Positions 50,895-59,733 of a stretch of 64,000 nt of DNA are shown here, piece after piece. Location of the stretch: the NCBI GenBank assembly GCA_017555105.1, contig JAFZHB010000021.1:132414-196413 (forward strand). Reading direction: 5' to 3'. This DNA comes from Alistipes sp. GTDB taxonomy: Bacteria; Bacteroidota; Bacteroidia; Bacteroidales; Rikenellaceae. Position 1 is the first letter of the stretch. Every line of letters begins with the position of its first letter. The translations under genes were made by a program, and so were the position numbers. The notes under the pieces were generated by a model. That model made no database searches, was not told where the DNA came from, and saw only the letters and a list, made by a program, of their open reading frames with translations.

Positions 50895-52688
50895 TTAATA
50901 GAACCTGCGCTCAACCACATTGTAGAGCCCTGTGTCCAGCAAACGGATGTCGGGGATAACCGGCAGTGCCACAAATGAGAGGGTGATAAACGGATCCATA
51001 TCTCGTCCAACGCCCATCTGATGAGCCAGCTCCTCCAATTTTTGGATGCCTCTCATCGCCTCGTCAGCATTCAGTGCTGACATCAGACCATAGGCCGGCA
51101 GGGCGAAATAACCCACAATTTTTCCTTTCGATGCGATGACATAGCCACCACCCTGCTGCTGCAGAAAGTTGCACGCCAAGGCCATATCGGCGGCATTGTC
51201 ACCCGCGCAGACCACATTGTGGCCATCGTGCGAAACGCTTGTTGCGATGGCACCATTCGTGAGGCCGTATCCGATGCACTTGGACACGGCATAGTTGCCG
51301 TTCTTTCCGTAACGCTCGATGGTGGCGAGCAGGTTCATCTTCTCCTTGCCGAACTCCTCGGCTGTAGCCACGGCGGTGACCACTTCTCCTGGGAGTAGTC
51401 GGATGGCAACCTCCTCCAGATGTGTTGGGACAACAAAGTCTTCGGGGCGGAAGGTGCGGTATTGAACCGTCTTTGCGAACGCTTCGGAGTTGTTCTTTTT
51501 GCAGCTATAGAGAGGCTTGCTATCCTTGGCAACCAGCTTGCCCGCTTTGAAAACGAACTTCACGGAGTCGGCATCCGGGCTCATGACGGCAATATCGGCA
51601 ATATACCCCGCCCGAATCAGACCCTTCTCCTGCAAGTGGTAGTAACGGCAAGGGTTGTAGGAGGCCATGGCGGCTATCTCGCCCCAGGTAAATCCCTGCT
51701 CGTGCGCCATGCGGACGATGGTGGAGATGTGCCCCTCCTGTGCAATGGTTGAGAGGTGTTTGTCGTCTGTGCAGAATGCCAAGCGGTGGAGGGGGATGTT
51801 GTGTCTGTGTGCAGCGGCTAACAATGCTTTGGCATTGCGGGCCGCGCTGCCCTCGCGGATGTAGATGTTCAACCCCGCCTTGTAGCGAGCTAACAACTCC
51901 TCCTCGTTTATGCACTCGTGGTCGTTTGCAAGGCCTACGGCTCGGCATGCCTCCACACGCTCCGGAGATAAACCGGATAGATGTCCGTCGATGGTTTTCT
52001 CGGCAAATAATGCGATTTTGGCCATCAACTGCGGATCTTTGTTCTCCATGGCGATCGGATTCATCACCTCGCCCAAACCGACCACTTGTGGGTGGTTGAC
52101 AAAGTCGACCATATCTTCTGCTAAGAACTCGCCAGCACCATTCGTGTCGAGTGGGGTAGCGGGGACGCTGGAGGGGATCGAAAGATAGACATCGATTGGG
52201 GCTTGCGCCGCATTGTCCAGAAAGAAACGAACGCCCTCCTTGCCGGCTACATTGACAATCTCGTGAGGATCGGCAATCACGGCTGTTGTGCCAAATGGAA
52301 GAACAGCCTCGCCAAAGGCAACTGGAAGCACCATGCTGGACTCGATGTGCACATGGCTATCTACAAAGCCGGGGAGCACCACCAGACCGCTACAATCTAC
52401 AATCTGCGCATCTTCGACTGTAAGATCCTTGCCTACGGCATGGATGCGATCATTGATGATCAATACATCTGCCTGCTCCTCGTGGCAGGTGTCACCATAT
52501 GCGATTATGCCCCCTTTGAGCAGCACGATGTGTTGCGGCAGCGGCTGATTGGCAACGGCCGATGATTGGGAGTCGCATTTCGGGGAAAGGCCTTCTTCTG
52601 TAAGTTGAGTAGCAGGATTAGCCAGGCATAGAACAGGGAATAAGAGTAGGGAGAATAAGCCGTGAAATCTTTTTATGATATCTCTCAT
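50895..52688 (-). CDS. Adenine deaminase with N-terminal signal peptide
   Basis: A 597-residue amidohydrolase converting adenine to hypoxanthine. Metal and catalytic motifs are intact: GFVDSHVHIESSM, ADPHEIVNVAG, GHLSGLSPERV, LANDHECINEEEL, REGSAARN and FCTDDKHLST. The C-terminal Ade domain ends ...NVVERRFY. Unusual is the N-terminus: MRDIIKRFHGLFSLLLFPVLCLANP reads as a signal peptide and about 30 linker residues precede the amidohydrolase start, while most Ade proteins are cytosolic and begin directly. An alternative start at 52751 would overlap the GSCFA gene. It follows that gene by 37 bases. Confidence 0.9.
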   Translation of the reverse strand: MRDIIKRFHGLFSLLLFPVLCLANPATQLTEEGLSPKCDSQSSAVANQPLPQHIVLLKGGIIAYGDTCHEEQADVLIINDRIHAVGKDLTVEDAQIVDCSGLVVLPGFVDSHVHIESSMVLPVAFGEAVLPFGTTAVIADPHEIVNVAGKEGVRFFLDNAAQAPIDVYLSIPSSVPATPLDTNGAGEFLAEDMVDFVNHPQVVGLGEVMNPIAMENKDPQLMAKIALFAEKTIDGHLSGLSPERVEACRAVGLANDHECINEEELLARYKAGLNIYIREGSAARNAKALLAAAHRHNIPLHRLAFCTDDKHLSTIAQEGHISTIVRMAHEQGFTWGEIAAMASYNPCRYYHLQEKGLIRAGYIADIAVMSPDADSVKFVFKAGKLVAKDSKPLYSCKKNNSEAFAKTVQYRTFRPEDFVVPTHLEEVAIRLLPGEVVTAVATAEEFGKEKMNLLATIERYGKNGNYAVSKCIGYGLTNGAIATSVSHDGHNVVCAGDNAADMALACNFLQQQGGGYVIASKGKIVGYFALPAYGLMSALNADEAMRGIQKLEELAHQMGVGRDMDPFITLSFVALPVIPDIRLLDTGLYNVVERRFY

Positions 52689-52725
52689 GAAATGGATCAA
52701 ATGATGTTGGATGGGGGCGATGATA

Positions 52726-53694
52726 CTATAGTCTATGTTTAAGCGTGGCAATCTCCTCCGAAAAATCGATTTTGTTCACTTCGGAAAACTGCTTCATACG
52801 GGCGATCATCGCTGTGCATTGGCTACGGTAGGCCTCCGATTCGGGGTGCAGCGGGCGGTGCTTGACGAAGGTTGCAAGGCGGGCGGCCTCCTCGGCGATG
52901 GGCAGTTCCTGCGGATCGAGTGCCGCCTCGGCAAAGCGCTCGGCGATGTAGGCCACGGCCTGCGTGGAGGGGTGGCAGAGATCGTCGGCATAGAAACGGT
53001 AGTCGCGCAGGTCGTCGAGCAGGATCTCGTAGGCGGGGAAGTAGTGCACATTGGGGCACTGCTCCGCGAGTTCGGCACACGCCACGCGAAGGATCGATTT
53101 GCTCAGGGCGTTCTCCTCCAATCCGTCGCCCAGGTGGCGGATTGGGCTGACCGTCAGCGTAAACAGCTTGTCGGGGTGTTGCTCGAAGAACGGCTTCCAG
53201 CAGTCGACGATCTCCTCGACCGTGAGGCGTGTACGCTCGAAGTTGTTCTGCGGTTGCTTGTGGCAGTTGGCCACGATTTGCTGCTTCTCGCGCAGGCGAT
53301 AGATCCAAGCCGTGCCGAAGGTGAGCAGCAGGTGACGACTTGCGGTGAAGGCCTCCGAGAGGCTTCCCAGCAGCGCGTTGGCCTCTGTGAGCAGCTGTAT
53401 GGGATCGGCGTTGGTCAGGCGGGTCGAATGGTCGTAGAGGAAGTGGTTCTCTCCGCAGCCACTCTGCACCTCTTCGAGCGAATGGAGCTCTCCTTTGAGT
53501 GCCCGCGTCAGCAGACGGTGGATCGAAAGGGGGTTGAAGAGTGGTCCTGTGGGGTTGCAAACCACGCGATATTTATGCTCGGCAAGCCAGCGGCCAATCT
53601 CCTCGGCGAAGCACGATCCGAGGGTCAAGATCCGATCGGCTAGGGTGATGGGCGTTGCGTAGTGGCGAATTTTTATTTCCGTGCGAAATTTCAT
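52726..53694 (-). CDS. GSCFA domain-containing protein
   Basis: A 322-residue protein with the eponymous LTLGSCFAEEIGRWL at about 24-38, the SGNH-hydrolase-like block I of the GSCFA family. Later conserved pieces are LTVSPIRHLGDG and YRFYADDLCHPS, the probable Asp/His catalytic part. Members occur in Bacteroidetes and some bacterial O-acyl transfer contexts; the substrate is unknown. No signal peptide. The start at 53694 lies only five bases from its -7 box, implying a leaderless mRNA. Confidence 0.92.
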   Translation of the reverse strand: MKFRTEIKIRHYATPITLADRILTLGSCFAEEIGRWLAEHKYRVVCNPTGPLFNPLSIHRLLTRALKGELHSLEEVQSGCGENHFLYDHSTRLTNADPIQLLTEANALLGSLSEAFTASRHLLLTFGTAWIYRLREKQQIVANCHKQPQNNFERTRLTVEEIVDCWKPFFEQHPDKLFTLTVSPIRHLGDGLEENALSKSILRVACAELAEQCPNVHYFPAYEILLDDLRDYRFYADDLCHPSTQAVAYIAERFAEAALDPQELPIAEEAARLATFVKHRPLHPESEAYRSQCTAMIARMKQFSEVNKIDFSEEIATLKHRL

Positions 53695-53698
53695 GGGA

Positions 53699-53706
53699 CA
53701 AATGTA
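53699..53706 (-). promoter_or_regulatory. -7 box for the GSCFA gene
   Basis: TACATTTG on the minus strand, ending five bases before the ATG. Confidence 0.6.
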
Positions 53707-53717
53707 CGAAAAATTAT

Positions 53718-53725
53718 TACCTTTG
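53718..53725 (+). promoter_or_regulatory. -7 box for ispE
   Basis: TACCTTTG on the plus strand, ending five bases before the ispE ATG at 53730; back to back with the GSCFA promoter with 11 bases between. Confidence 0.65.
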
Positions 53726-53729
53726 TAGT

Positions 53730-54536
53730 ATGAAGATCAAGGCCAACTGCAAAATAAATCTGGGACTCGATGTCCTGCGCCGCCGTGAGGATGGCTTCCA
53801 TGAACTCGATACGGTGATGCTTCCTGTCTATGGACTCTACGATCTGCTCGATATCGAGCAGATCGAGGGCGATGTGCCGCAATTTGAGAATGCGGGTCTG
53901 GCGGTCGATTGTCCCGCCGAGCAGAACATCTGCCTCAAGGCGTGGCGTCTGATGCACGAACGCTACGGTGTGGGTGCGGTGCATATCACGCTCGATAAGC
54001 GTGTCCCCTTTGGGGCAGGATTGGGTGGCGGTTCGGCTGATGGTACGATGACCCTTCTGGCACTCAACGAGCTCTTTGCGCTTGGCCTTTCGGAGGCGGA
54101 ACTGATTGACTTGGCCGCGGAGCTAGGTAGCGATACCGCCTTCTTCGTGCGCAATACGCCGCAGCGTTGCACGGGCCGAGGCGAGGTGATGGAGCCGATT
54201 GCGCTCGACCTGGAGGGGCTCTGGATTGCGCTCATCAAACCCGACGAGGGGGTCTCGACGCGCGAGGCGTATAGCGGTGTAAAACCTGCCGTGCCTGCCG
54301 TGCCGCTGATCGAGCGTCTGCAACGCCCCATCCAAGAGTGGCAGGGGCTGATCAAAAACGACTTCGAGCCCCACATCTTTGCGGCGCATCCGGCCATCGA
54401 GGCGGCCAAAATGGAACTGCTGGCGGCAGGGGCGATCTATGCAGCCATGTCGGGTAGCGGATCGACCGTCTACGGTCTGTTCGACGACGAAAAAAAGGCG
54501 CATCTTGTCGATACGCCTTTCAAATTCAAAATTTAG
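53730..54536 (+). CDS. ispE: 4-diphosphocytidyl-2-C-methyl-D-erythritol kinase
   Basis: A 268-residue GHMP kinase of the MEP pathway. The N-terminal KANCKINLGLDV motif carries the catalytic Lys/Asn region, the glycine-rich ATP loop PFGAGLGGGSADGTM is at about 93-107, and the C-terminal AAMSGSGSTVYGLF is present. ATG 53730 is preferred because upstream in-frame codons run through the divergent promoter. The mRNA probably has almost no leader. Monocistronic, convergent with rpiB. Confidence 0.96.
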   Translation: MKIKANCKINLGLDVLRRREDGFHELDTVMLPVYGLYDLLDIEQIEGDVPQFENAGLAVDCPAEQNICLKAWRLMHERYGVGAVHITLDKRVPFGAGLGGGSADGTMTLLALNELFALGLSEAELIDLAAELGSDTAFFVRNTPQRCTGRGEVMEPIALDLEGLWIALIKPDEGVSTREAYSGVKPAVPAVPLIERLQRPIQEWQGLIKNDFEPHIFAAHPAIEAAKMELLAAGAIYAAMSGSGSTVYGLFDDEKKAHLVDTPFKFKI

Positions 54537-54595
54537 AATGCAAAATTAAAAATTGGGCTTGCGCGACTTGATAATAATTTTGAATTCTACATTTG
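54530..54595. repeat. AT-rich inverted repeat between ispE and rpiB
   Basis: A 19-bp arm at 54530-54548 pairs with 54577-54595 (17 of 19 matching). It belongs to the same ATTCAAAATTTAGAAT vocabulary as 43922-44012. It starts at the ispE stop codon and may serve as a transcription end for both convergent genes. Confidence 0.55.
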
Positions 54596-54598
54596 GCA

Positions 54599-55030
54599 TT
54601 ACAATTTCATCTTCGCAACGCGCGCCTCGTGGCGGCCACCCTCGAAGGGGGTGGTGAAGAACTTATCGAGCAGCGCAATTGCCTCGTCGTTCGAGATGAA
54701 GCGTGCGGGCAGCACGATCACATTGGCATCGTTGTGCAGGCGGATCAGCTCGGCGATCTCGGGCAGCCAAACCAAGCCGGCGCGTACGCCCTGGTGCTTG
54801 TTCAGCGTCATAGCCATGCCCTCACCTGAACCACACAGACCAACACCGCACTCCACCTCGCCACGCTCGACAGCCTCGGCCAGCGGGTGGCCAAAGTCGG
54901 CGTAATCGACGCTCTCGGGCGAGTGTGTGCCAAAGTCGAAGATCTCGTAGCCCTTCGCCTGGAGGTAACCCACCACAAACTCTTTCATCTCGTAGCCGGC
55001 GTGGTCGCTGGCAATACCTACTTTTTTCAT
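54599..55030 (-). CDS. rpiB: Ribose 5-phosphate isomerase B
   Basis: A 143-residue cytosolic isomerase of the pentose phosphate pathway, interconverting ribose-5-P and ribulose-5-P. Starts MKKVGIASDHAGYEMKE, with the catalytic GLCGSGEGMAMTLNK region containing the conserved Cys, and the NVIVLPARF block. Second gene after typA (34 bases). Confidence 0.95.
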   Translation of the reverse strand: MKKVGIASDHAGYEMKEFVVGYLQAKGYEIFDFGTHSPESVDYADFGHPLAEAVERGEVECGVGLCGSGEGMAMTLNKHQGVRAGLVWLPEIAELIRLHNDANVIVLPARFISNDEAIALLDKFFTTPFEGGRHEARVAKMKL

Positions 55031-55064
55031 ATCGGTTTAATTCGTTTTTAAGGTTTTTACTCCG

Positions 55065-56870
55065 TTATTCGCTCTTGGCGGCACGCTTGCGGTCCACCTC
55101 GTGCAGCAGGATCTTGCGCAGACGCATGGAGTTGGGCGTCACCTCTACATACTCATCCTCACGGATGTACTCCAGCGCCTCCTCCAGCGTGAAGATCTTC
55201 GGCGGAACGATCACGCTCTTCTCGTCGGAGCCCGAAGCGCGCATGTTGGTCAACTGCTTGGCCTTCGTTACATTTACGGCGATGTCGTTCATGCGCGTAT
55301 GCTCGCCAATGACCTGACCCTCGTAGACGGGATCCATCGGCGAGATGAAGAAGCGGCCGCGATCCTGCAACTTATCGATCGAATAGGCGTAGGCCGTACC
55401 CGTCTCGCTGGCGATGATGGCGCCGTTCGAGCGCATGTCAATCTCGCCATACCAGGGTTCGAAGCCCTTTAGGCGGTGGGTCATGATCGCCTCGCCGGCC
55501 GTAGCCGTCAGCATATTCGAACGCAAACCAATGATACCGCGCGAGGGGATGTTGAACTCCAGACGCACACGGTCGCCATTCGAGATCATATTCGTCAGCG
55601 TGCCTTTGCGCTTCGTGGCCATCTCAATCACCGTGCCCGAGCAGTTGTCGGGGCAGTCGACGGTCATCTCCTCGATCGGCTCGCACTTCACGCCGTCGAT
55701 CTCCTTGATGATGACGCGCGGCTGACCCACCTGCAACTCGTAGCCCTCGCGGCGCATCGTCTCAATCAAGACCGAGAGGTGTAGCACACCACGACCAAAG
55801 ACATTGAACGAGTCGGCCGTCAGACCCGGCGTGACACGCAGGGCGAGGTTCTTCTCCAGCTCACGGTCCAGGCGCTCCTTGATGTGGCGCGAGGTGACAT
55901 ATTTACCATCCTTACCGAAGAAGGGGGAGTTGTTGATCGTGAAGAGCATCGACATGGTCGGCTCGTCGATGGCGATCGGCGGCAGCGGCTCGGGATTCTC
56001 GAAGTCGCAGATCGTGTCGCCGATATCGAAGCCCTCGATGCCGAGCAACGAGCAGATCTCACCGCAACCTACCTCCTCGACCTTGCGTTTGGTCAGACCC
56101 TCGAAGACCATCAACTCCTTGATGCGGCTCTTGACCAGCGAACCGTCGCGCTTGGCGAGCGTCACGGGCTGACCGGCACGCAGCACGCCACGCGTGAGCT
56201 TACCCACGGCCGAGCGACCCGTGTAGGCCGAGTATTCGAGTGAGGTGATCAGCAGCTGGGGCGTACCCTCTACGATCTCCGGCTCGGGAATCTCGTCGAT
56301 GATGGCGTCGAGCAGCGGGACGATCGAGTCGGTCTTCTCGTTCCATTTGTGCGACATCCAACCCTGTTTGGCCGAACCGTAGATGGTCTTGTAGTCGAGC
56401 TGCTCCTCCGTGGCGTCGAGCGAGAACATCAGGTCGAAGACCTGCTCGTTGACTACCTCGGGACGGCAGTTCTGCTTGTCCACCTTATTTACCACCACAA
56501 TCGGCTTCTTGCCCAGCGAAAGAGCCTTCTGCAGCACGAAACGGGTCTGCGGCATCGTGCCCTCAAAGGCATCGACCAAGAGCAGTACACCGTCGCACAT
56601 ATTCAATACACGCTCCACCTCGCCACCAAAGTCGGCGTGGCCCGGCGTGTCGATGATGTTGATCTTATAATCTTTGTAGATAACCGAAACATTCTTCGAG
56701 AGGATCGTGATACCGCGTTCGCGCTCCAGATCGTTGTTGTCGAGAATCAGATCTCCGTCTGATTTTGCGTTTTCGCGCAGAATGTGCCCTGCCATAATCA
56801 GCTTGTCGACGAGGGTCGTCTTGCCGTGGTCTACATGGGCGATGATTGCAATGTTGCGCAGTTTTTGCAT
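55065..56870 (-). CDS. typA: Translational GTPase TypA/BipA
   Basis: A 601-residue ribosome-associated GTPase of the EF-G type, important for ribosome assembly and stress. G1 is AHVDHGKTT at 11-19, G3 DTPGHADFGGEV and G4 NKVDKQN. The EF-G-like C-terminal domains include the TypA-specific AYSIDKLQDRGRFFI region and GEHTRMNDIAVNV. Length is standard. Promoter at 56891-56898, divergent from aroB. Confidence 0.97.
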   Translation of the reverse strand: MQKLRNIAIIAHVDHGKTTLVDKLIMAGHILRENAKSDGDLILDNNDLERERGITILSKNVSVIYKDYKINIIDTPGHADFGGEVERVLNMCDGVLLLVDAFEGTMPQTRFVLQKALSLGKKPIVVVNKVDKQNCRPEVVNEQVFDLMFSLDATEEQLDYKTIYGSAKQGWMSHKWNEKTDSIVPLLDAIIDEIPEPEIVEGTPQLLITSLEYSAYTGRSAVGKLTRGVLRAGQPVTLAKRDGSLVKSRIKELMVFEGLTKRKVEEVGCGEICSLLGIEGFDIGDTICDFENPEPLPPIAIDEPTMSMLFTINNSPFFGKDGKYVTSRHIKERLDRELEKNLALRVTPGLTADSFNVFGRGVLHLSVLIETMRREGYELQVGQPRVIIKEIDGVKCEPIEEMTVDCPDNCSGTVIEMATKRKGTLTNMISNGDRVRLEFNIPSRGIIGLRSNMLTATAGEAIMTHRLKGFEPWYGEIDMRSNGAIIASETGTAYAYSIDKLQDRGRFFISPMDPVYEGQVIGEHTRMNDIAVNVTKAKQLTNMRASGSDEKSVIVPPKIFTLEEALEYIREDEYVEVTPNSMRLRKILLHEVDRKRAAKSE

Positions 56871-56890
56871 AAGGAAATGATTTTGATGGG

Positions 56891-56898
56891 CAAAGTTA
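56891..56898 (-). promoter_or_regulatory. -7 box for typA
   Basis: TAACTTTG on the minus strand, 20 bases before the typA ATG. Confidence 0.6.
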
Positions 56899-56919
56899 AT
56901 AAATTCTCGGAAAAAATAC

Positions 56920-56927
56920 TACATTTG
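56920..56927 (+). promoter_or_regulatory. -7 box for aroB
   Basis: TACATTTG on the plus strand, 25 bases before the aroB ATG. Confidence 0.6.
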
Positions 56928-56952
56928 TTGCTCAAACCAACGCGAAAAGTAG

Positions 56953-57972
56953 ATGAAACCCGATTTTGTGATTCGCAATGCAGCCTCGATCCTTTTGGGG
57001 CAGGCCGAGGCGCTTCTGCCACAGCTCCTCGAGGGAGAGCGTGTGGTGCTTGTGACCGACTCGGAGATCGATCGCCTCTATCCCGCATTGTGCAACAGCT
57101 ACCCGAAGATTGTGATCGGACGGGGCGAGGGTGAAAAGAGTCTTGCTACGGTCGAGCAGATCCATCGTATGCTGATCGAGTTGGGGGCAGATCGCAAGAG
57201 TTTCCTTCTGGGCGTGGGCGGTGGTATCGTGACCGATGTGGCGGGCTTCGCCGCCTCGACCTATATGCGCGGTATCGACTTCGGATTCTGCTCGACGACC
57301 CTGCTTGGGCAGGTGGATGCCTCCGTGGGTGGTAAGAATGGCGTGAATGTGGGCGGCTATAAGAATATGGCCGGAACCTTCAATCAGCCCCGTTTTGTGG
57401 TGTGCGATCCGGCGATGCTGGAGACGCTGCCCGATCGGGAGTTTCGTGCCGGCTTGGCCGAGGTGGTTAAGGCTGCCGTGATCGGTGATGCCGATCTATT
57501 TGCCCACCTCGAGCAGCGCAGCTTCGAGGAGCTGCGCGTCGATCGTCAGCTGATGCGTGAGGTGGTGCGTGCTGCTATTGCCGTCAAGGCCGCTATTGTG
57601 GAGCGCGATGAGCGCGAGGCGGGTGATCGTCGCCTGCTCAACCTGGGACATACGCTGGCGCACGCCATTGAGAAGTGCAGTGCGGCGATGAACCACGGCG
57701 AAGCGGTGGCTGTCGGTTTGAAATTAGTGACCGATATGGCCGTGCGCATCGGTTATCTGGCGCAAGGCGATGGCGAGCGCATCCTTGCCCTGCTCGAACG
57801 CCTGGGCTTCTGCCTCGAAGCGCCCGTGCCGATGGCTGACCTGCTGGCCGAAGTGGGTAAAGATAAGAAGAGCGCTGGCGATTTGATCCACCTGATTGTG
57901 CCGCGTGCAATCAGCTCCTGCGAGGTGATGACCCTCCCGAAAGAGGAGATGAAGCAGCTATTTGGTAATTAG
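56953..57972 (+). CDS. aroB: 3-dehydroquinate synthase
   Basis: A 339-residue NAD- and Zn/Co-dependent enzyme of the shikimate pathway: DAHP to 3-dehydroquinate. The NAD-binding GVGGGIVTDVAGFAAS, the STTLLGQVDASVGGKNGVN active-site stretch, and the metal-binding LNLGHTLAHAIE and MNHGEAVAVG are all present. Slightly shorter than E. coli AroB, within family range. Ends before the GC-rich hairpin at 57987. Confidence 0.97.
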   Translation: MKPDFVIRNAASILLGQAEALLPQLLEGERVVLVTDSEIDRLYPALCNSYPKIVIGRGEGEKSLATVEQIHRMLIELGADRKSFLLGVGGGIVTDVAGFAASTYMRGIDFGFCSTTLLGQVDASVGGKNGVNVGGYKNMAGTFNQPRFVVCDPAMLETLPDREFRAGLAEVVKAAVIGDADLFAHLEQRSFEELRVDRQLMREVVRAAIAVKAAIVERDEREAGDRRLLNLGHTLAHAIEKCSAAMNHGEAVAVGLKLVTDMAVRIGYLAQGDGERILALLERLGFCLEAPVPMADLLAEVGKDKKSAGDLIHLIVPRAISSCEVMTLPKEEMKQLFGN

Positions 57973-57986
57973 CATAGTAGATAAGC

Positions 57987-58017
57987 CACGCCCCCGCTGC
58001 TCAGCAGCGGGGGCGTG
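57987..58017. terminator. Terminator between aroB and waaA
   Basis: A 15-bp perfect inverted repeat (57987-58001 with 58003-58017, arm CACGCCCCCGCTGCT), followed by TTGTTTCTCTT. Lies between convergent genes. Confidence 0.8.
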
Positions 58018-58038
58018 TTGTTTCTCTTCGTGAATGTG

Positions 58039-59268
58039 CTACTGCGGAAGCATCGTCTTGATGATGTCCTTTGTGGCGCCCTGATGTTGCAGGGTGTACT
58101 CCTTGGCCGTGCGGCCGGTGCGTTGCAAGAGCTCGCTATCGTCGCGCAGCGGAGCAAACCAACGACTCAACTCCTCGGCGTTGTTGATCGAAGTAGCAGC
58201 ACCTAACGATACCAAGTCGCAGGCCTCCTTGAACTTCTTGTAGTTGGGGCCAAAGGCGATTGGAAGACCAAAGGTGGCCGCCTCCAGCGTGTTGTGGATG
58301 CCCACGCCAAAACCGCCTCCAATGTAGCTCCACGAGGCGTAGCCATAGACCGAGGCGAGCAGTCCCACCGTGTCGAGAATCAGCAGCTGCACCTGCGAGA
58401 GGTCGCTCGCTTCATGGCCGGCCGTATAGCGCACAGCACCACCCGCCGTCTGGTCGATCAGGTGCTGGATGCGCCCCTCGTTCATCTCATGGGGGGCGAT
58501 GATGAATTTGATCGTCGGGTTGGCGTTCATGAGCGGGATGAGCAGCTCCTCGTCAGGGCCCCAGGTCGATCCCGCCACAAAGAGCGGTTGATCCCCCTTG
58601 AAGCGCTCCACCAGTTCGATGCGTTTAGCCTGGCGGGCAATCTCGGCCACACGGTCGAAGCGCGTGTCGCCCGTGACGAGCACATTGTCAAAGCCAAGCT
58701 CGGCCAGTAGGCGCTTCGATTCCTCGTTCTGTACGAAGATCGTCTCAAAGGTCTCCAGCGCGGTGCGCCACAGACCTCCGTAGAAGCGGAAGAAGATCGA
58801 ATTACGGCGGAAGATGGCAGAGGCGATGTAGGTGCGGATCTTGCGACGGCGCAACTCGTAGAGGTAGTTGAGCCAGAACTCATATTTGACAAAGATCGCA
58901 ATCTCGGGATTGACCGTGTTGAGGAAGGCTCGCACATTGCGCGGGGTGTCGATCGGCAGGTAGAAGATGTAGTCGGCGTGCGGATAACGCTTCCGAATCT
59001 CGTAGCCCGAGGGGGAGAAGAAGGTGAGTAGAATCTTGTACTCGGGATGCTCCTTGCGCAGTTGCTCGATGATCGGACGCCCCTGCTCAAACTCTCCCAG
59101 TGAGGCTACATGTACCCAAATGATGCGTGCCTTGCGGTCGATGGTCTGCTCGATGCGCTCGAAGAGGTGGCGACGCCCCTCGACCCAGCAGCGCGCCTTG
59201 TGACTGCGCAGTGCAGCGAGACGGATCAGCTGACCGTAGAGGTAAATAGCGATGTTATATAACCACAT
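58039..59268 (-). CDS. waaA: 3-deoxy-D-manno-octulosonic acid transferase (Kdo transferase)
   Basis: A 409-residue GT-B glycosyltransferase anchored by its N-terminal hydrophobic segment (YNIAIYLYGQLIRLAAL) to the inner membrane; it adds Kdo to lipid A. Signature pieces are VHVASLGEFEQGRPIIE (acceptor side), TFFSPSGYE and the donor-side WSYIGGGFGVGIHNTLEAA. Together with lpxK it supports a lipid A-Kdo envelope. Monocistronic with a -7 box at 59300-59307. Confidence 0.95.
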   Translation of the reverse strand: MWLYNIAIYLYGQLIRLAALRSHKARCWVEGRRHLFERIEQTIDRKARIIWVHVASLGEFEQGRPIIEQLRKEHPEYKILLTFFSPSGYEIRKRYPHADYIFYLPIDTPRNVRAFLNTVNPEIAIFVKYEFWLNYLYELRRRKIRTYIASAIFRRNSIFFRFYGGLWRTALETFETIFVQNEESKRLLAELGFDNVLVTGDTRFDRVAEIARQAKRIELVERFKGDQPLFVAGSTWGPDEELLIPLMNANPTIKFIIAPHEMNEGRIQHLIDQTAGGAVRYTAGHEASDLSQVQLLILDTVGLLASVYGYASWSYIGGGFGVGIHNTLEAATFGLPIAFGPNYKKFKEACDLVSLGAATSINNAEELSRWFAPLRDDSELLQRTGRTAKEYTLQHQGATKDIIKTMLPQ

Positions 59269-59299
59269 GATAGGGACTGTGTTTTCGTGTTCAATAGAA

Positions 59300-59307
59300 C
59301 AAAGATA
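59300..59307 (-). promoter_or_regulatory. -7 box for waaA
   Basis: TATCTTTG on the minus strand, about 30 bases before the waaA ATG. Confidence 0.6.
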
Positions 59308-59345
59308 GCATAAAAAACCGAAATGGCAAAAAATGTACCTCCTCG

Positions 59346-59729
59346 CTACCAGCCGAGCTCGATCGCCTGCTCGATGCGTTCGAGCTGCAGTTCGCCGAGG
59401 TCGTTGTGGCGCACCGTCACCAGGTCGAACTGCACATCGTACCCGTCGTAGCGAGCCCCGTTGGCCGCCAGAAAGGCGCGTGCAGCGTGTTGCAGCGAGC
59501 GAATCTTGTGGGGCGTGAGTGCCTCCTCGGGCGAGGTGAGCGAGGCCGCACGGCGGGTTTTTACCTCGATGAAGTAGAGCACGCCGCGTTGCAGGGCAAC
59601 GATATCCAACTCGTAAGAGCCGCTGCGCCAGTTGCGTGCCACGATGCGTAAGCCTTGGCGGCGCAATAGGTCGATGGCAGCCTCCTCGCCGAGAAGTCCG
59701 ATGTGGGCCTTGTCAGTCGTCGGTAACAT
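59346..59729 (-). CDS. YraN family protein (UPF0102), putative endonuclease-like
   Basis: A 127-residue protein of the UPF0102 family, a restriction-endonuclease-like fold. Starts with AHIGLLGEEAAIDLLRRQG, then ARNWRSGSYELDIVALQRG and FIEVKTRRA, which give the D...ExK-type residues of a PD-(D/E)XK site. Role in vivo is unknown. It lies four bases after tyrA. Confidence 0.93.
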   Translation of the reverse strand: MLPTTDKAHIGLLGEEAAIDLLRRQGLRIVARNWRSGSYELDIVALQRGVLYFIEVKTRRAASLTSPEEALTPHKIRSLQHAARAFLAANGARYDGYDVQFDLVTVRHNDLGELQLERIEQAIELGW

Positions 59730-59733
59730 GCGA

